Positions 34,829 to 45,200 of a stretch of 64,000 nt of DNA are shown here, in pieces. The notes beneath the pieces are model-generated. The model saw only the letters and a list, made by a program, of their open reading frames with translations, was not told the DNA's origin and did no database searches. The DNA is from Bimuria novae-zelandiae CBS 107.79 (lineage: Eukaryota > Ascomycota > Dothideomycetes > Pleosporales > Didymosphaeriaceae). Each line of letters begins with the position of its first letter. Within the stretch, counting starts at the first letter, position 1. A program made the translations under genes and the position numbers. The DNA lies in assembly GCA_010015655.1 (NCBI GenBank), contig ML976680.1, forward strand, positions 294,260-358,259, written 5' to 3'.

Positions 34829-35370
34829 TATATAAGATCTACACGAAATACTACGTAAAAATATTACATAACGTAATAAGTAAATAGCAAGATAAGTAAA
34901 TAAGAAAAAGATTAAAGAACTAATCTTTAAAGAGAGGGATAGAGTTTTCCTCTTATAAAAAAAATTTAAGATAACATGGCTAAGCGAAAAATTAGATAAC
35001 CTTTAAAAAGGACTATTTAAAATTTAAGAAGTTAAAGGTCTAGTTAATTTTAAACTACAATTACCTATAGATACACGTATACACCTAGTTTTCTATAAAT
35101 TATTATTAGAACTAGCACTACTAGACGCTAAAATAGAATCGCACCTAGAACTTAAGGATAAAGAGTATACAGTTAAGGCTATTAAAAATGTATAAAAATT
35201 TAGTTATTAGCATTAGTACCTAGTAAAATAAGAAGGATAGCTAGAAAGCTTTAATATGTAGGATCTAATAGAAAACCTTACTAATTATAATGCCGGTTTA
35301 GAGAAATTCCACAAGGAACACCTAATAAAGCCTAAGAGGGTAAAAGTTTAGAATTACTAGGATTAAAGAG
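34829..35370 (+). pseudogene. Gypsy A integrase tail and chromodomain remnant
   Basis: After the solo LTR the plus strand reads KEGDRVFLL, then FKIQEVKGLVNFKLQLP, then KDKEYTVKAIKNVQKF and YLVKQEGQLESFNM with DLIENLTNYNAGLEKFHKE. The last part is a chromodomain (YLVKWxGY...NTWEP type) with Trp codons lost. Chromodomains steer such elements to histone-marked heterochromatin, which fits a location in the island. Confidence 0.75.
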
Positions 35371-35730
35371 CAGGGGAAAAGTAGCCTAGTTAAAAGTAAT
35401 AGTACTAAGTATAAGCCTACTCTCTAACTACGCGATATTCTAGCCTAGCTTTTTAAGGCCCTTAAGGCGTTTAATCTCTTTAATAAATTTTATGAAATTA
35501 GTAAGGAGCTTCTCCTTATACTCTTTTAGTAAATACTATTATTATAATAGTCTTTTTCTTTTCGCGTAAGTACCCTATAGGGTAGCTATAGCTACCTCCT
35601 CTAAGCGCTTAAGCTAGTCTACCTTAAAGTTAATATAAGAAAAAAATAAGAACTGTGGATTTTAGTAGCTCGTACTTTGTAACACTATTTTTATAATATT
35701 TATTATACTATGTTTTAAAAAAGGATAACT
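35370..35730 (-). pseudogene. antisense coiled-coil ORF of Gypsy A
   Basis: On the strand opposite to gag-pol, just inside the 3' LTR, one frame reads FKVDQLKRLEEVAIATLQ-like, then KRKRLL, LKEYKEKLLTNFIKFIKEI and KRLKGLKKLG, with stops at probable Gln codons. It is strongly helical and charged. A Cys cluster upstream is suggested but not clear. Position and character match the antisense frames of Gypsy B and C. Confidence 0.4.
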
Positions 35731-35868
35731 TATAGGTTCAGCCCTTTTTCGCACAGTACTTATAGGACAATATAGTAGTCTAGCTAATTAAGTTTATACA
35801 ATCTCTAATAAAATAATTATAAAAAATATTTTAAAAGGATATTAACTGCTGCATAAGGACATGCAGAG

Positions 35869-35883
35869 TAAGAAGGGGGACAG
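35869..35883 (+). promoter_or_regulatory. Gypsy A polypurine tract
   Basis: AGAAGGGGGACAG directly precedes the 3' LTR and confirms plus polarity. Confidence 0.75.
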
Positions 35884-36328
35884 TTTTATAATCTAGGAAC
35901 ATTAGGACAAGGAGCCTTATGACAGTACACAAGCCCCACTTGGGCATAACGTAATGTCCAAGGCTGTCCCAGACGCCAAGCCTATAGGATAATGTGGGAC
36001 CACATGACCCAGGTCACGTGACGTCCCAGGAATCCTAAGAAATCCCATGGACGCGAGGCATGGGACATTGTAGGACTTTATAGGACAGGAGGGATATTTA
36101 TACACAGGTGGTTTCCTATATTATGCTCTTTATAGTTAACTTTCATATCTTCTGTGCAAGTACGTTCTCCTATATAAAATAATAGTTATTTTATTTATTA
36201 TAAAATTAGATTATATAGTCACGCGCTAAGTTGTCGCATTAACTTATACTATTAAATAATCTATAAAGTGCCACTCTAGCCTTATCGCCCTAACCTGGAT
36301 TGGACCAAGGTGTGTGCGCCTCATAACA
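35884..36328 (+). repeat. Gypsy A 3' LTR
   Basis: Aligns with 18510-18954 at equal length; differences are mostly transitions. It holds the E-box block (36000-36020) and TATTTATA at 36095-36102, and ends GCCTCATAACA. Confidence 0.88.
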
Positions 36329-36333
36329 AGACG

Positions 36334-37155
36334 GAATTCCTACGATTAATAATATACTCGCGATAAATAAATTACTTTAAAATAATAAACTAGAAGATGG
36401 ATTGCCCTACGCTATAGTACTAAAGCTTAATATATATATAATTAGGGTAGTTCCCTTACTAAGATTAGTAAAACGCTAAGGATATAAGATCTTTATAGTA
36501 TTAATGGTAGATATTAAAAAGGCGCTAGTATAAAAAAAGAAATTAACCTAGCTATAAAAGTGCTACCTAAGTACTATAACCTGCTATACGTTTTCTTACG
36601 TAAGGAAGCAGACTAATTACCTGAATATTAATTATATAACTTAAAAATTAAGCTTTAAGAGGGTAAATAACCTAGATTAAGTCCCTTATATAGTATATTA
36701 TAAGATAAACTAAAGGTGCTAAGAAAGTACCTAACTAAGCACCTAAAAAAAAGCTTTATATAACTTAGTAAGTTACCTATTACTTTACTAGTAATCTTTA
36801 TAAACAAAAAGCTTGGTTATGAATTAAGATTCTATATTAACTATAATGCGCTTAATGCGCTAATAGTTAAACATTAATACTTAATTCCTTTACTCTAGGA
36901 AACGCTAAGCTGTCTAAGTAAGGTAAAATAGATAAGGACATTATATTAAATAGTTTTTAAGTAATAAATACTGTCCTTATAAGAGCTAATATGCCTAATT
37001 AAGTCTACTAGGGCTTACGCTAGCGGCTTTAGGCTATTATAATTAAGAAACGCCTAAGTAAGGAGGATAATAGGTTTCTTAAATTTAGGAGTACATTAAA
37101 TAGTTGAGAAGAAGACCTAGTCGTTATTAAAAAAGTTTTACTATTTATTTAGTAG
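36334..37155 (+). mobile_element. Gypsy E, right fragment (reverse transcriptase start)
   Basis: Beyond the Gypsy A TSD the plus strand reads YLTKHLKKSFIQLSKLPITL, VIFINKKLGYELRFYINYNA and ALNALIVKHQYLIPLLQETL, the N-terminal part of a Ty3/Gypsy reverse transcriptase. The match fades near 36930, and by about 37160 the coding sense seems to be on the other strand. E is thus truncated. Confidence 0.65.
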
Positions 37156-37447
37156 TTAAAAATACCCTTTTTATCTAGTTTCTCTCTCCTTCTTATTTTT
37201 AGTTTACTTTTAAGGTTTCCCTCTTTTATAGGGGATCTCTTATTATTATCAGAACTATTTAGCTCCCTTAGTATCTTTAGTATTTTTAAGGATTTTTTTT
37301 AAGTTTCTTTTTTAAGATTTCTTCTTAACTTTTTTCCTTAAGTAGGTAAGATTTCTTACACCTCTTTTTAGCCTAATTCTTAGTCTTGCCTAATACTTAA
37401 TTTTACCTCCTAATAATATTATTTTCATCCCTATTTTAGACACCTTT

Positions 37448-37670
37448 TGTAACGAGGTAGGCACGGTCGAACACGTGGCCTTCTCTCGCTTATAGAGGTT
37501 CCGGCTAGGCTAGGATTAAACACTAGCACTAGTGGCTGACCCTAGCATATCCTATATATATTATACTATACGAGTAATACTTGGCTTAAGTATTCTCGTG
37601 CGTACCTTTTGGTGCAGGTGAGGAAGTCACATAGTATTGGCTTAGTAAGCGGGACGCTTACCTCATTACA
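37448..37670. mobile_element. 223-bp solo LTR with perfect TSD
   Basis: Begins TGTAACGAGGTAGGC and ends GCTTACCTCATTACA, so the ends also form a 15-bp imperfect inverted repeat. TSD CCTTT is identical on both sides (37443-37447, 37671-37675). Composition is near normal. A MITE is an alternative because of the inverted ends, but a 5-bp TSD and TGT...ACA favour an LTR. Confidence 0.75.
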
Positions 37671-39278
37671 CCTTTATTTCGCTAAGTTTTTTTAGCTTAA
37701 TAAGGCAGGCATTGTAGAGCCTTCTTTAGACCTTAATAGAAGCTAATTTAGGAGATATCGTGATAAAATTCCGTTAGGAGTTTTTTATTATAATTTTAAT
37801 AACGTACATGCATAGCGAGTGGCCGGGCATAGCGAGTGGCCGAAAATGCCAAGACCCCATTAAAACGTTCTACTACAACGCGATGTCTCAACAACGCAAT
37901 AAACTACCTAAATTAAAAGAGGCTAGATTATAGCTTGCGCTTTAAGCTATTAAAGAAGACGCGCTACTCTTAATTTTATGCGCTATAGTAGTCTATAGCG
38001 TTGCTAAAAGAATACTATAACAGAGACGCGCTAGAACTACCTTTTAACGCGACTACGCACCTAACTTAATAAGACTTACTATAAGAGAGAAGCAAGTAAT
38101 TATATAGTATATACTTAATTTAGATGTGCGAGGGTTTCCGCCCTAGCTTATTACTATAAAAAATATAGCTAATTCTTTACTAGCTACACGCTATAATAAG
38201 CTAGTTAGTTAAAAGTAGCCTTATTACTTTATTAAGCGCTAGCTAGAGCTCTAAGTTAAGTTTAATTAAAAGTACGACTATAAGAGAGCCCTCTATAAGG
38301 ATCCTAAGATTGTACAAGGCTGGTTCTGGCTTGTAGAGAATACTAAAGCTAAGTATGGTATCCTAGATAAAGATACCTACAACTTTAATAAGACTAGCTT
38401 TATAATAGGCATAATATTAATAGGAGTAGTTATTATAGGCTCTAAGCGTTAAGACAAGCTAAAGAGCGTATAGTAGGGTAATTAAAAGTAGATAATAGCT
38501 ATTTATAGCATTAACGCGATAGAGTGGGCGATCCTACCCTTCCTTATCTTTTAGGGTAAGCACCACCTCTCTGCCTGGTACTAAGAGAAGGATCTACCTC
38601 GCGACTAGGTTCTCGCAGTCTCTAAGAATAGCTAGATAAATAACGAGCTTAGTCTATAGTAGCTAAAGCACTTTAACGCGCATACAAAAAAGCGTACTAT
38701 TAGTAGTTATTAGTTACTTGTTATTAATAGCTACAAAAGCTATAACTCGCTCGAATTCTAGTAATACTATAAGGATAGGAAGATTATTACTCTTTATATG
38801 CCTCTATATTTGTCGCACCTCCTGTAGCCACTAGATGTGGAGTGTTTCTCGCTATTAAAGAAGGCATATGGGCGCGAAGCCGAGGATCTAATGCGTAACT
38901 ATATTACGTATATTACTAAAATTAAGTTCCTACCTTATTTTATTGCTGCTTTTAAGGCTATAATAACTTAAAATAATATCTAAGGAGGCTTTTAAGGCGC
39001 TAGCCCTATTCCCCTTAACCTAGAAATAATAATATTAAAGCTTAACGTTTGTCTGCGTACGCCTTTGCCTTCTACTATACGCGATAGTACGTGGCAGTCG
39101 CAGACGCCTAGCAACACCCTAGAATTAGGGTTATAATTAACGCTAGTGAAGGAGAGGATTTAGAGGCACCTAAATAGCTCCCTAATAAGTATAGTTAAGG
39201 TAGTTAAAAAGCTCGTAAAAGACGCTAAGCTAATAGCGCATTTTTAGTATTAATAATAAAGCGTAACGCTAAGCTTTA

Positions 39279-41863
39279 CTCGGCCCCTAGCGGTCGATAT
39301 CGATTTTTCTCCGAAAAAGGCCGTGCGGAGCACGGCCCTACAAGCTCAATGGGCCACACATACTCAATGGGCCAAATGTGACGAAATGCGATTTGTATAG
39401 TAATTTGTATGTAAAATACATCGTCCCGTATGTAAATTGTCGCTTAGAAGCCCCAATCAGCTTCTGCTGCATTTAGTGCTTCAAATGGACTTGAGTAGCC
39501 TTTATCGTCGTCGCTGCTGACGACCTGGGTCTCTTGTATGGTGAATTGACTATCTGGGACTTGAACAATTGCCTCCTGCTTGACCTCAGAGCGTCCTTTT
39601 TGGTGTATCAATATTGTATATGGATCCATGGAGCAGCGGGCCATCAGGCCAAGCTCAGCAGCGCCATACGGGCCGTCAGCGATCGATCGATCTGCCCGAA
39701 ACTTGCCTCTGCTTTCCAACCTTTGTATAGAGTTCTCATACAATCTTCGGAAGATCTCCGCGCGCGATGGGTCCTCGACTCTGTACTCCCAGGCCTCGCG
39801 CTCATACTTGATCGTAGGGCCAGTGTAGGTCCACTTATTGTTATTCTGTGTAATTGTAAGACCCTCAGCATAACGCTTGCTTGCTTTCTTACCCTAGTTG
39901 CGTATATTTGGACGTATCCTTTTCCAGGTGTTGATACGCTTGCTGAGCGCCCGGAGGTGACGAGCGGCCACTGCTGCTTCTTGTTTGGCGGCCTCGTTGA
40001 TCACCCGCTGAGCAGCCATTTTACGGCAATCTTCTGCGTAAACAGCACCTCCGCCGACGTCGACAGTACGGTTTTTAAGCCTACGACGCTCACTACGAGC
40101 GTGCTCGGCAGCCTGGGTACGGTGTAAGGCCTGCTCAAGGCCTGCTGCGTTGCGGGCCATTGCAGAGCTGCCTTTAAGTGTTGAAATCACGTCCTCCGCT
40201 ACCTCGCGCGGCAGCAACTCCCTAAGTGTAAAGGCAATAGCTTTCTCTTGTAAATTTAGTGTACGGACCGTCTTCGGTGTACTCTAACTAATATCTCTAG
40301 GCGCTATACGGGGCCAAGGCGTTTAAAAAGGTGTAGAGAGCTCCTTAAACTAAGGCGTACTAATCGTGTTAAGTAGTTAATTAAGGAAGCGGTCGCGTAT
40401 AGAGGGCGTTAGGTTATTAAGCAAAGGCAACTCACCCTCCTCGTTAAAGGACGTAATAGTAGGAGTAATAGGCCGCTCCACGTTATCGCCCTCCTTAGTA
40501 GCGTTTTTATCAGTATTAATAGCCTCTTAGGCCCTTAAAGGCCCTAGTACCTGCTCGGGGCAGAATAGAGATAGGCCTGTACGCCTCCACCCGCTGCGTA
40601 TTGTTCGAGCAGTGAACGTTTACTGGCGGATTTGTGAGAGGATTGCTAAGAAATCTACCCGTCGTATTTCCGTTGAGCCTGTACGTGAGGCCCAATCAAG
40701 CGTCCTGCTGTGATACCACTTCAGAGGCTGAAAACAGCCTACGTCAAGAGGCTGGAGGAGATGAGTAGTGTGCGGAGGGAGAGTAAACAGCTGTATTTTG
40801 TGACTCTCACAAAAAGCAGCAAACTCGTACGTCAGGTGAGATCCATGGCCGTCGATCAGTAGGAGCCTCCACTGCCCATGTATATTGCTTAAGGTCATCT
40901 TTTCAAAGTGCTGTATCCAATCCATGGCTGTATGATCGTTGCTGTAGCCTGTATCTGTAACGTTTATAAGGTAATTGCTAGGCAGATCTACGGCCCAGTG
41001 CTCGAGTATCGACTTTGCCTTGATGATAAGCATAGGAGCAATAGAACGGCCATCCGCAGCGCAACACTCCACAAGAGAAATAAGCTCCCTGTTTGTTGCA
41101 GTGGGTATTAATATATCTTGCCCGCGTTTTGTGTATACGTAGGACGACTTTGCAACACCGATACGCACGCCTGTTTCATCCATATTGTACATGTTTGCGT
41201 CGGTGATGGCCCTGCGTTGTTTGTACTCAGCCAGCTTATTAAACCAGGCTTGAAGGCCTTCCGGCGATTGGGCAAGCTTCCGTGCAAGGTCAATTGGCTT
41301 TGCCTTTGCCTTGTAGTATTTTGTATGAGAATCCAGCCATCTAGATGCCCAGTGGACGCCTACACGCGGCGGTGGGTCATCTCCTTCGTGCACTGCGGCC
41401 AACAGAGCGTCTGCTTGCCCACGCACCAAATCCTTTGTTATGCCAAATCCAATATCGTCTATTGTATCGCAAAAACGTTCGAGAGCAAGCTCTTGTTCAC
41501 CAGAGAGCTTTTTATTAGTAGGCGGCCTTATTAACCTATTGTTTTAGCCATTAAACGCGCGTTGTAGGCGTTTGCGCAGATAATTAATGTTGCGATCGCG
41601 ACAGTATGCGCGTATGTTCGGCCGCGTCAAAGTCTTTAACACCACAACGTGTTTTTCGATAATTTCACATTCGGATCGGTAAGTGGACATGCTCTTCGTG
41701 ATCTTTGGCATTTTATTTGATGTAAATAGGGCGTGTTTTGATGTGGTGGTGGGTATCAAAGTGCAGCTGGCCCATTGAGCATGTGTGGCCCATTGAGCTT
41801 GTAGGGCCGTGCTCCGCACGGCCTTTTTCGGAGAAAAATCGATATCGACCGCTAGGGGCCGAG
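39279..41863 (-). mobile_element. pogo-C, Fot1/pogo-type DNA transposon inside pogo-A copy 2
   Basis: Nearly perfect terminal inverted repeats of about 97 bp start CTCGGCCCCTAGCGGTCGAT at 39279 and inverted at 41863. Each contains a hairpin (GGCCGTGCGGAGCACGGCC) and two CTCAATGGGCCA motifs. TA flanks both ends (39277-39278, 41864-41865). The 2585-bp element has normal composition apart from about 40240-40540, so it is the youngest large insertion in the island. Confidence 0.93.
39444..41711 (-). pseudogene. pogo-C transposase, DDE_1 family, interrupted by a few stops
   Basis: One minus-strand frame of 755 codons from the ATG at 41711 to a stop at 39444. N-terminal helix-turn-helix region, then HTH_Tnp_Tc5-like text (RVGVHWASRWLDSHTKYYKA), then the DDE_1 catalytic core: NMYNMDETGVRIGVAKSS, WRLLLIDGHGSHLTYEF and PPHTTHLLQPLDVGCFQPLK, with all three acids present. 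A long Arg/Ala/Glu-rich C-terminal part of about 350 residues follows (HARSERRRLKNRTVDVGGGA). Stops: TAA at 41544, TAA at 40620, a cluster of five between about 40280 and 40530, TAG at 39894. Most fit CAA/CAG to TAA/TAG. The frame is never shifted. It would have moved the element by cut and paste at TA sites. Confidence 0.88.
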
Positions 41864-42251
41864 TAAGCCGCTAATAAGGCTGCTACACGATGTAAATTAT
41901 ATAAGAGAAAGTAATTATAGCAGGAAGAGGTCCTTATAACTACTAATAGCTAGCGACTAGCTATCCTAAAGGACTTTACGGCGCGTAGTAATAAGAAGAA
42001 GGCGAAGAAGAGGGTGCGCGCTAATAGAGGCGAATTAACTTAATGGCGCTGTGGACGCTGCGGCGAGGCTGGGCATAATTCGCGCACGTGTAAAAAAGAA
42101 GTAGAAGTAGATTCTGAGTAGATTGGCCTACTACAATTTCTTATTACTATTTGTGTGCGTTCTGTACTATTGTGTAGAGTGTAGATTTTGATGGGGTCTT
42201 GGCATTTTCGGCCTCTCGCTATGCCCGGCCACTCGCTATGCATGTACGTTA

Positions 42252-45200
42252 TAGCTTAGTAAATTCTCTTAATAGTCTAATATAGTAGCTTAGTTAAGAT
42301 TCTTATAAGGTTCTTAAGTTTTTTAAGAGTAGTTTTCTTACTATACAAAGTATTCTACTTTCTTGCCTTTATAAGACTAACGTGTTTTGTATATATTAAT
42401 TACACTATACTTCTCCTCCCCTTTTTTTATTATAATTGCTTTAGGCTAAGCATTATTAGAAATTTAGCTAAGGAGAGAGTTTAAGAAGGCTAACTTTAGC
42501 ATATTTACGTAGAACCTTAGGTGTATATTTAACAGAACATCTAGTTCTACTACGTAAGAGTTTATTGCTTTTTTACAGGTAACTATCTTTATTTCTAGTT
42601 AAGCTTCTTACTTAGACAATAGTTTTAAAGGTAGTTTTTATATTTTAGCTATATCTTATCTTCTTCCTTTAAGATTAAAGCGTTTTTACGTTAATAGTGT
42701 ACTAGTCACTCTTATTCTTATTAGGCTATTATTATATTTACTTAGGTTAAGTTAAAACCCTTTTTAAATTTTTATTATTATTATCTTCGTAGCCTTCTTT
42801 GCGTTAGTTTAAAGCTCGAAGGCTAATTTCCATATCCTAAAGTTCTTAACTAGTTTTAAATTCTAGCTATAAGATAGAAAAAATAAGCTAACTCCTATTA
42901 ATATAGCTTTTTATCCTTTAATAGCTATCTAAGCTATAAGAAGCTACTTTATCTAGTTATCTTATTACTAGTTATAATATGCCTAGAGAAAGGCTTTAAG
43001 GATAGAGTTTATTTATTTTATTTACCTATTATCCCTAGGTGCTTTGCTATAGGCAGTCTTTAGTTAGTACTTACTTATTTATAAAGTATAGTCTAAAATT
43101 CGCTCACGAACTATCCCCCGCGATCTAATACAATAGAGGAGGGGAAGAAGTAGTCTGCTACCTAGTATTAAAAAAACGCTATTATAGGTATAAATATATT
43201 AAAATTTAAAAGACTAATAAACTTAGAATCCTTACTAAGTCTGTTTATAATTATTATAATATTCGTGTAGCTATTATACTAAAGTAAGGTAGTAATAAAG
43301 TATATTATAATATACTTCGATCTTTATTTAGGTAGTAGTAAGGGCTTTAGCAGGCCCTATTTCACTTTTCTCTATAGTTTAGTTCTTCTATAGATCTTAT
43401 AGTTCTTAATATACTACCTTACTTAATTAGATATCCCTACGAAGAAGAAGTATTAGGTAAAATTTTTATAAGTATTTTCTTATTTTAAGTATCTTAAAGC
43501 TAGGAAACTATGCGCGACTACTATTAGCTTTCTCTATAAAAGTTTTTATTTTAGTACTTATTATTTTAACCTATTATATAGGTACCGTTAGTTAACTATA
43601 CTATATTTTAAGATATAAATAAATAACTTCCATCTAGATTTAAACTTCTTAAGCCTATTCTTAATATAGGCCTTTATTTTACTATACATGCTGTCTTTAT
43701 TATATTCTACCTCTTATTATATAGTATTAAAGACTAGTTCGCGTCGTTTGACATGGTTATCGCCTTCTTAAAGAGTTAATATAGGTAGTTTAAGCTGCAT
43801 TAGATAATCGAGTACTAGGTCCTAGTCTACTTTAATATAAATATGTTCTTTTATAGTAGTAGGTGTTTAGGGGACGGAAGACTTTAGGCTATTTTATTTA
43901 ATAGTCTTTTAAAAAAGCGTAAAGTGCCTTAACTTTAATTTATTATCTTCACTATCCTTTAGTAGGTATTAGTCACTTTAGGAAAAGATATTTACTTTAC
44001 AGTTTATTAATCCTAGTCTATATATAAACGTTATATTAATATAGCTAAGTATATTTACCTACTAAATGTGTCGTTTTTCAAACGTTTATTACGTAGCAAA
44101 ATACGTAAATTCTTATAATTAGTGTGAACTATAAGTTTCTTTACCACTTAATATATATAGTCTTATTTATTTATATATTTAATAACTATTAATATCTCTT
44201 TATTATAGATCGCGTAGTTGCATTCTGCCAGGCCATTTTTTACTAAGAAGTAAGCTACTAGATATAGAATCTTATTCTTATTATTATACTAGAAGAAGCA
44301 TCCCTTAATTAACTAGTTAAAAGCGTTTACTTCTAGTACTAATACTTATTTAGGATTAAAGTAGGCTAGCGTACGGTCTATATAGAACACTATTTTTAAA
44401 AAGTTAAATACTTACTACTACTTATCCCTAGATAAATTCAGCTTCTTTACTAGTAATCTTTATAAGGGACTTATAATACTAGAGAAGCCTTTTATAAATC
44501 TTTAATATTAGTTTATAGAGCTTATAAAGCTGTAAATCCCTTTTACAAAAATTAGTAGCTTTTATTTATAACTTCTTAGAGTTTATCTAGGTCTATGCTT
44601 ACACCGTTATTAATTTTGTAATAAATTTAAAATACTCAGTCTCTTTAACGCAGAACTTAGATTTTTTAATATTTATGTATAATTCTATGGCTTATAACTT
44701 TTAAATTATAGTACGTACTTTCTTTTCTTGGGCTTTTTAGCTGCTACTGGAGAAGATAAGAACGGTTTTTATATATACTAAGTAGGAGTTATTAAGGTGC
44801 TCCCTTAGCCCCAAATTAATTTACTACTAGAATATACTTAGCGCATTAGCTAGGCTAAAAAGAACTTCGAGCTACTTATAAACACTAAATTATATTCTAA
44901 ACGCTTATTTTTTTTAAAGATTATAAAAGACTTAAATTATATTAAGTTTATAAAACCATTTAGCTTTTGCGAGGAGCTTAAAGGTCTTACTACCTAATTA
45001 TAAAAGGTACTAATCTTCTTTAAGATAGCGTTTAGGACTTAATAATTAATTCAAAAGCGTAGTTCTCTGCTACATTTTTTTAATAAATAATACTAAGATA
45101 GTAGTGCTAGGCTTACTTATCTAAATACAGCTTTTATTTAAGTATTTAGTAAGCTCTTTCTAAAGGACAAGTAACCCTTTACGAAATATATTAAATAGAA

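Larger units (their letters stand above)
18510..36328 (+). mobile_element. Gypsy A, chromovirus-type LTR retrotransposon, host of nested elements
   Basis: Two 445-bp LTRs (18510-18954 and 35884-36328) in the same direction are flanked by AGGCG and AGACG, a 5-bp TSD with one G-to-A change. Removing Gypsy B and a solo LTR leaves about 6.7 kb, a normal Gypsy size. Order on the plus strand is gag with zinc knuckle, reverse transcriptase, RNase H (split by Gypsy B), integrase, chromodomain, then polypurine tract. That order is the Ty3/Gypsy one, and the C-terminal chromodomain marks a chromovirus. All frames hold many stops, so it is dead. Confidence 0.9.
37802..42249 (+). mobile_element. pogo-A copy 2, Fot1/pogo-type DNA transposon, split by pogo-C
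   Basis: The same terminal repeats as copy 1 (ACGTACATGCATAGCGAGTG inward from both ends), TA at 37800-37801 and 42250-42251, opposite direction to copy 1. The transposase starts at the ATG at 37883 and reads SQQRNKLPKLKEARLQLAL-like, AIYSINAIEWAILPFLIFQG-like, LLVINSYKSYNSLEF (second catalytic Asp now Asn) and LSHLLQPLDVECFSLLKKAY. After pogo-C the frame ends in a zinc knuckle, RCGRCGEAGHNSRTCKKE (about 42047-42106), with all Cys and the His intact. Without pogo-C the element is 1861 bp. Confidence 0.9.

Noticed and set aside
34687..34887. 66-codon frame in a GC-normal patch
   Set aside because: It is part of a solo LTR with a perfect TSD.
39534..40127. 197-codon plus-strand frame in pogo-C
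   Set aside because: Antisense shadow of the C-terminal part of the transposase.
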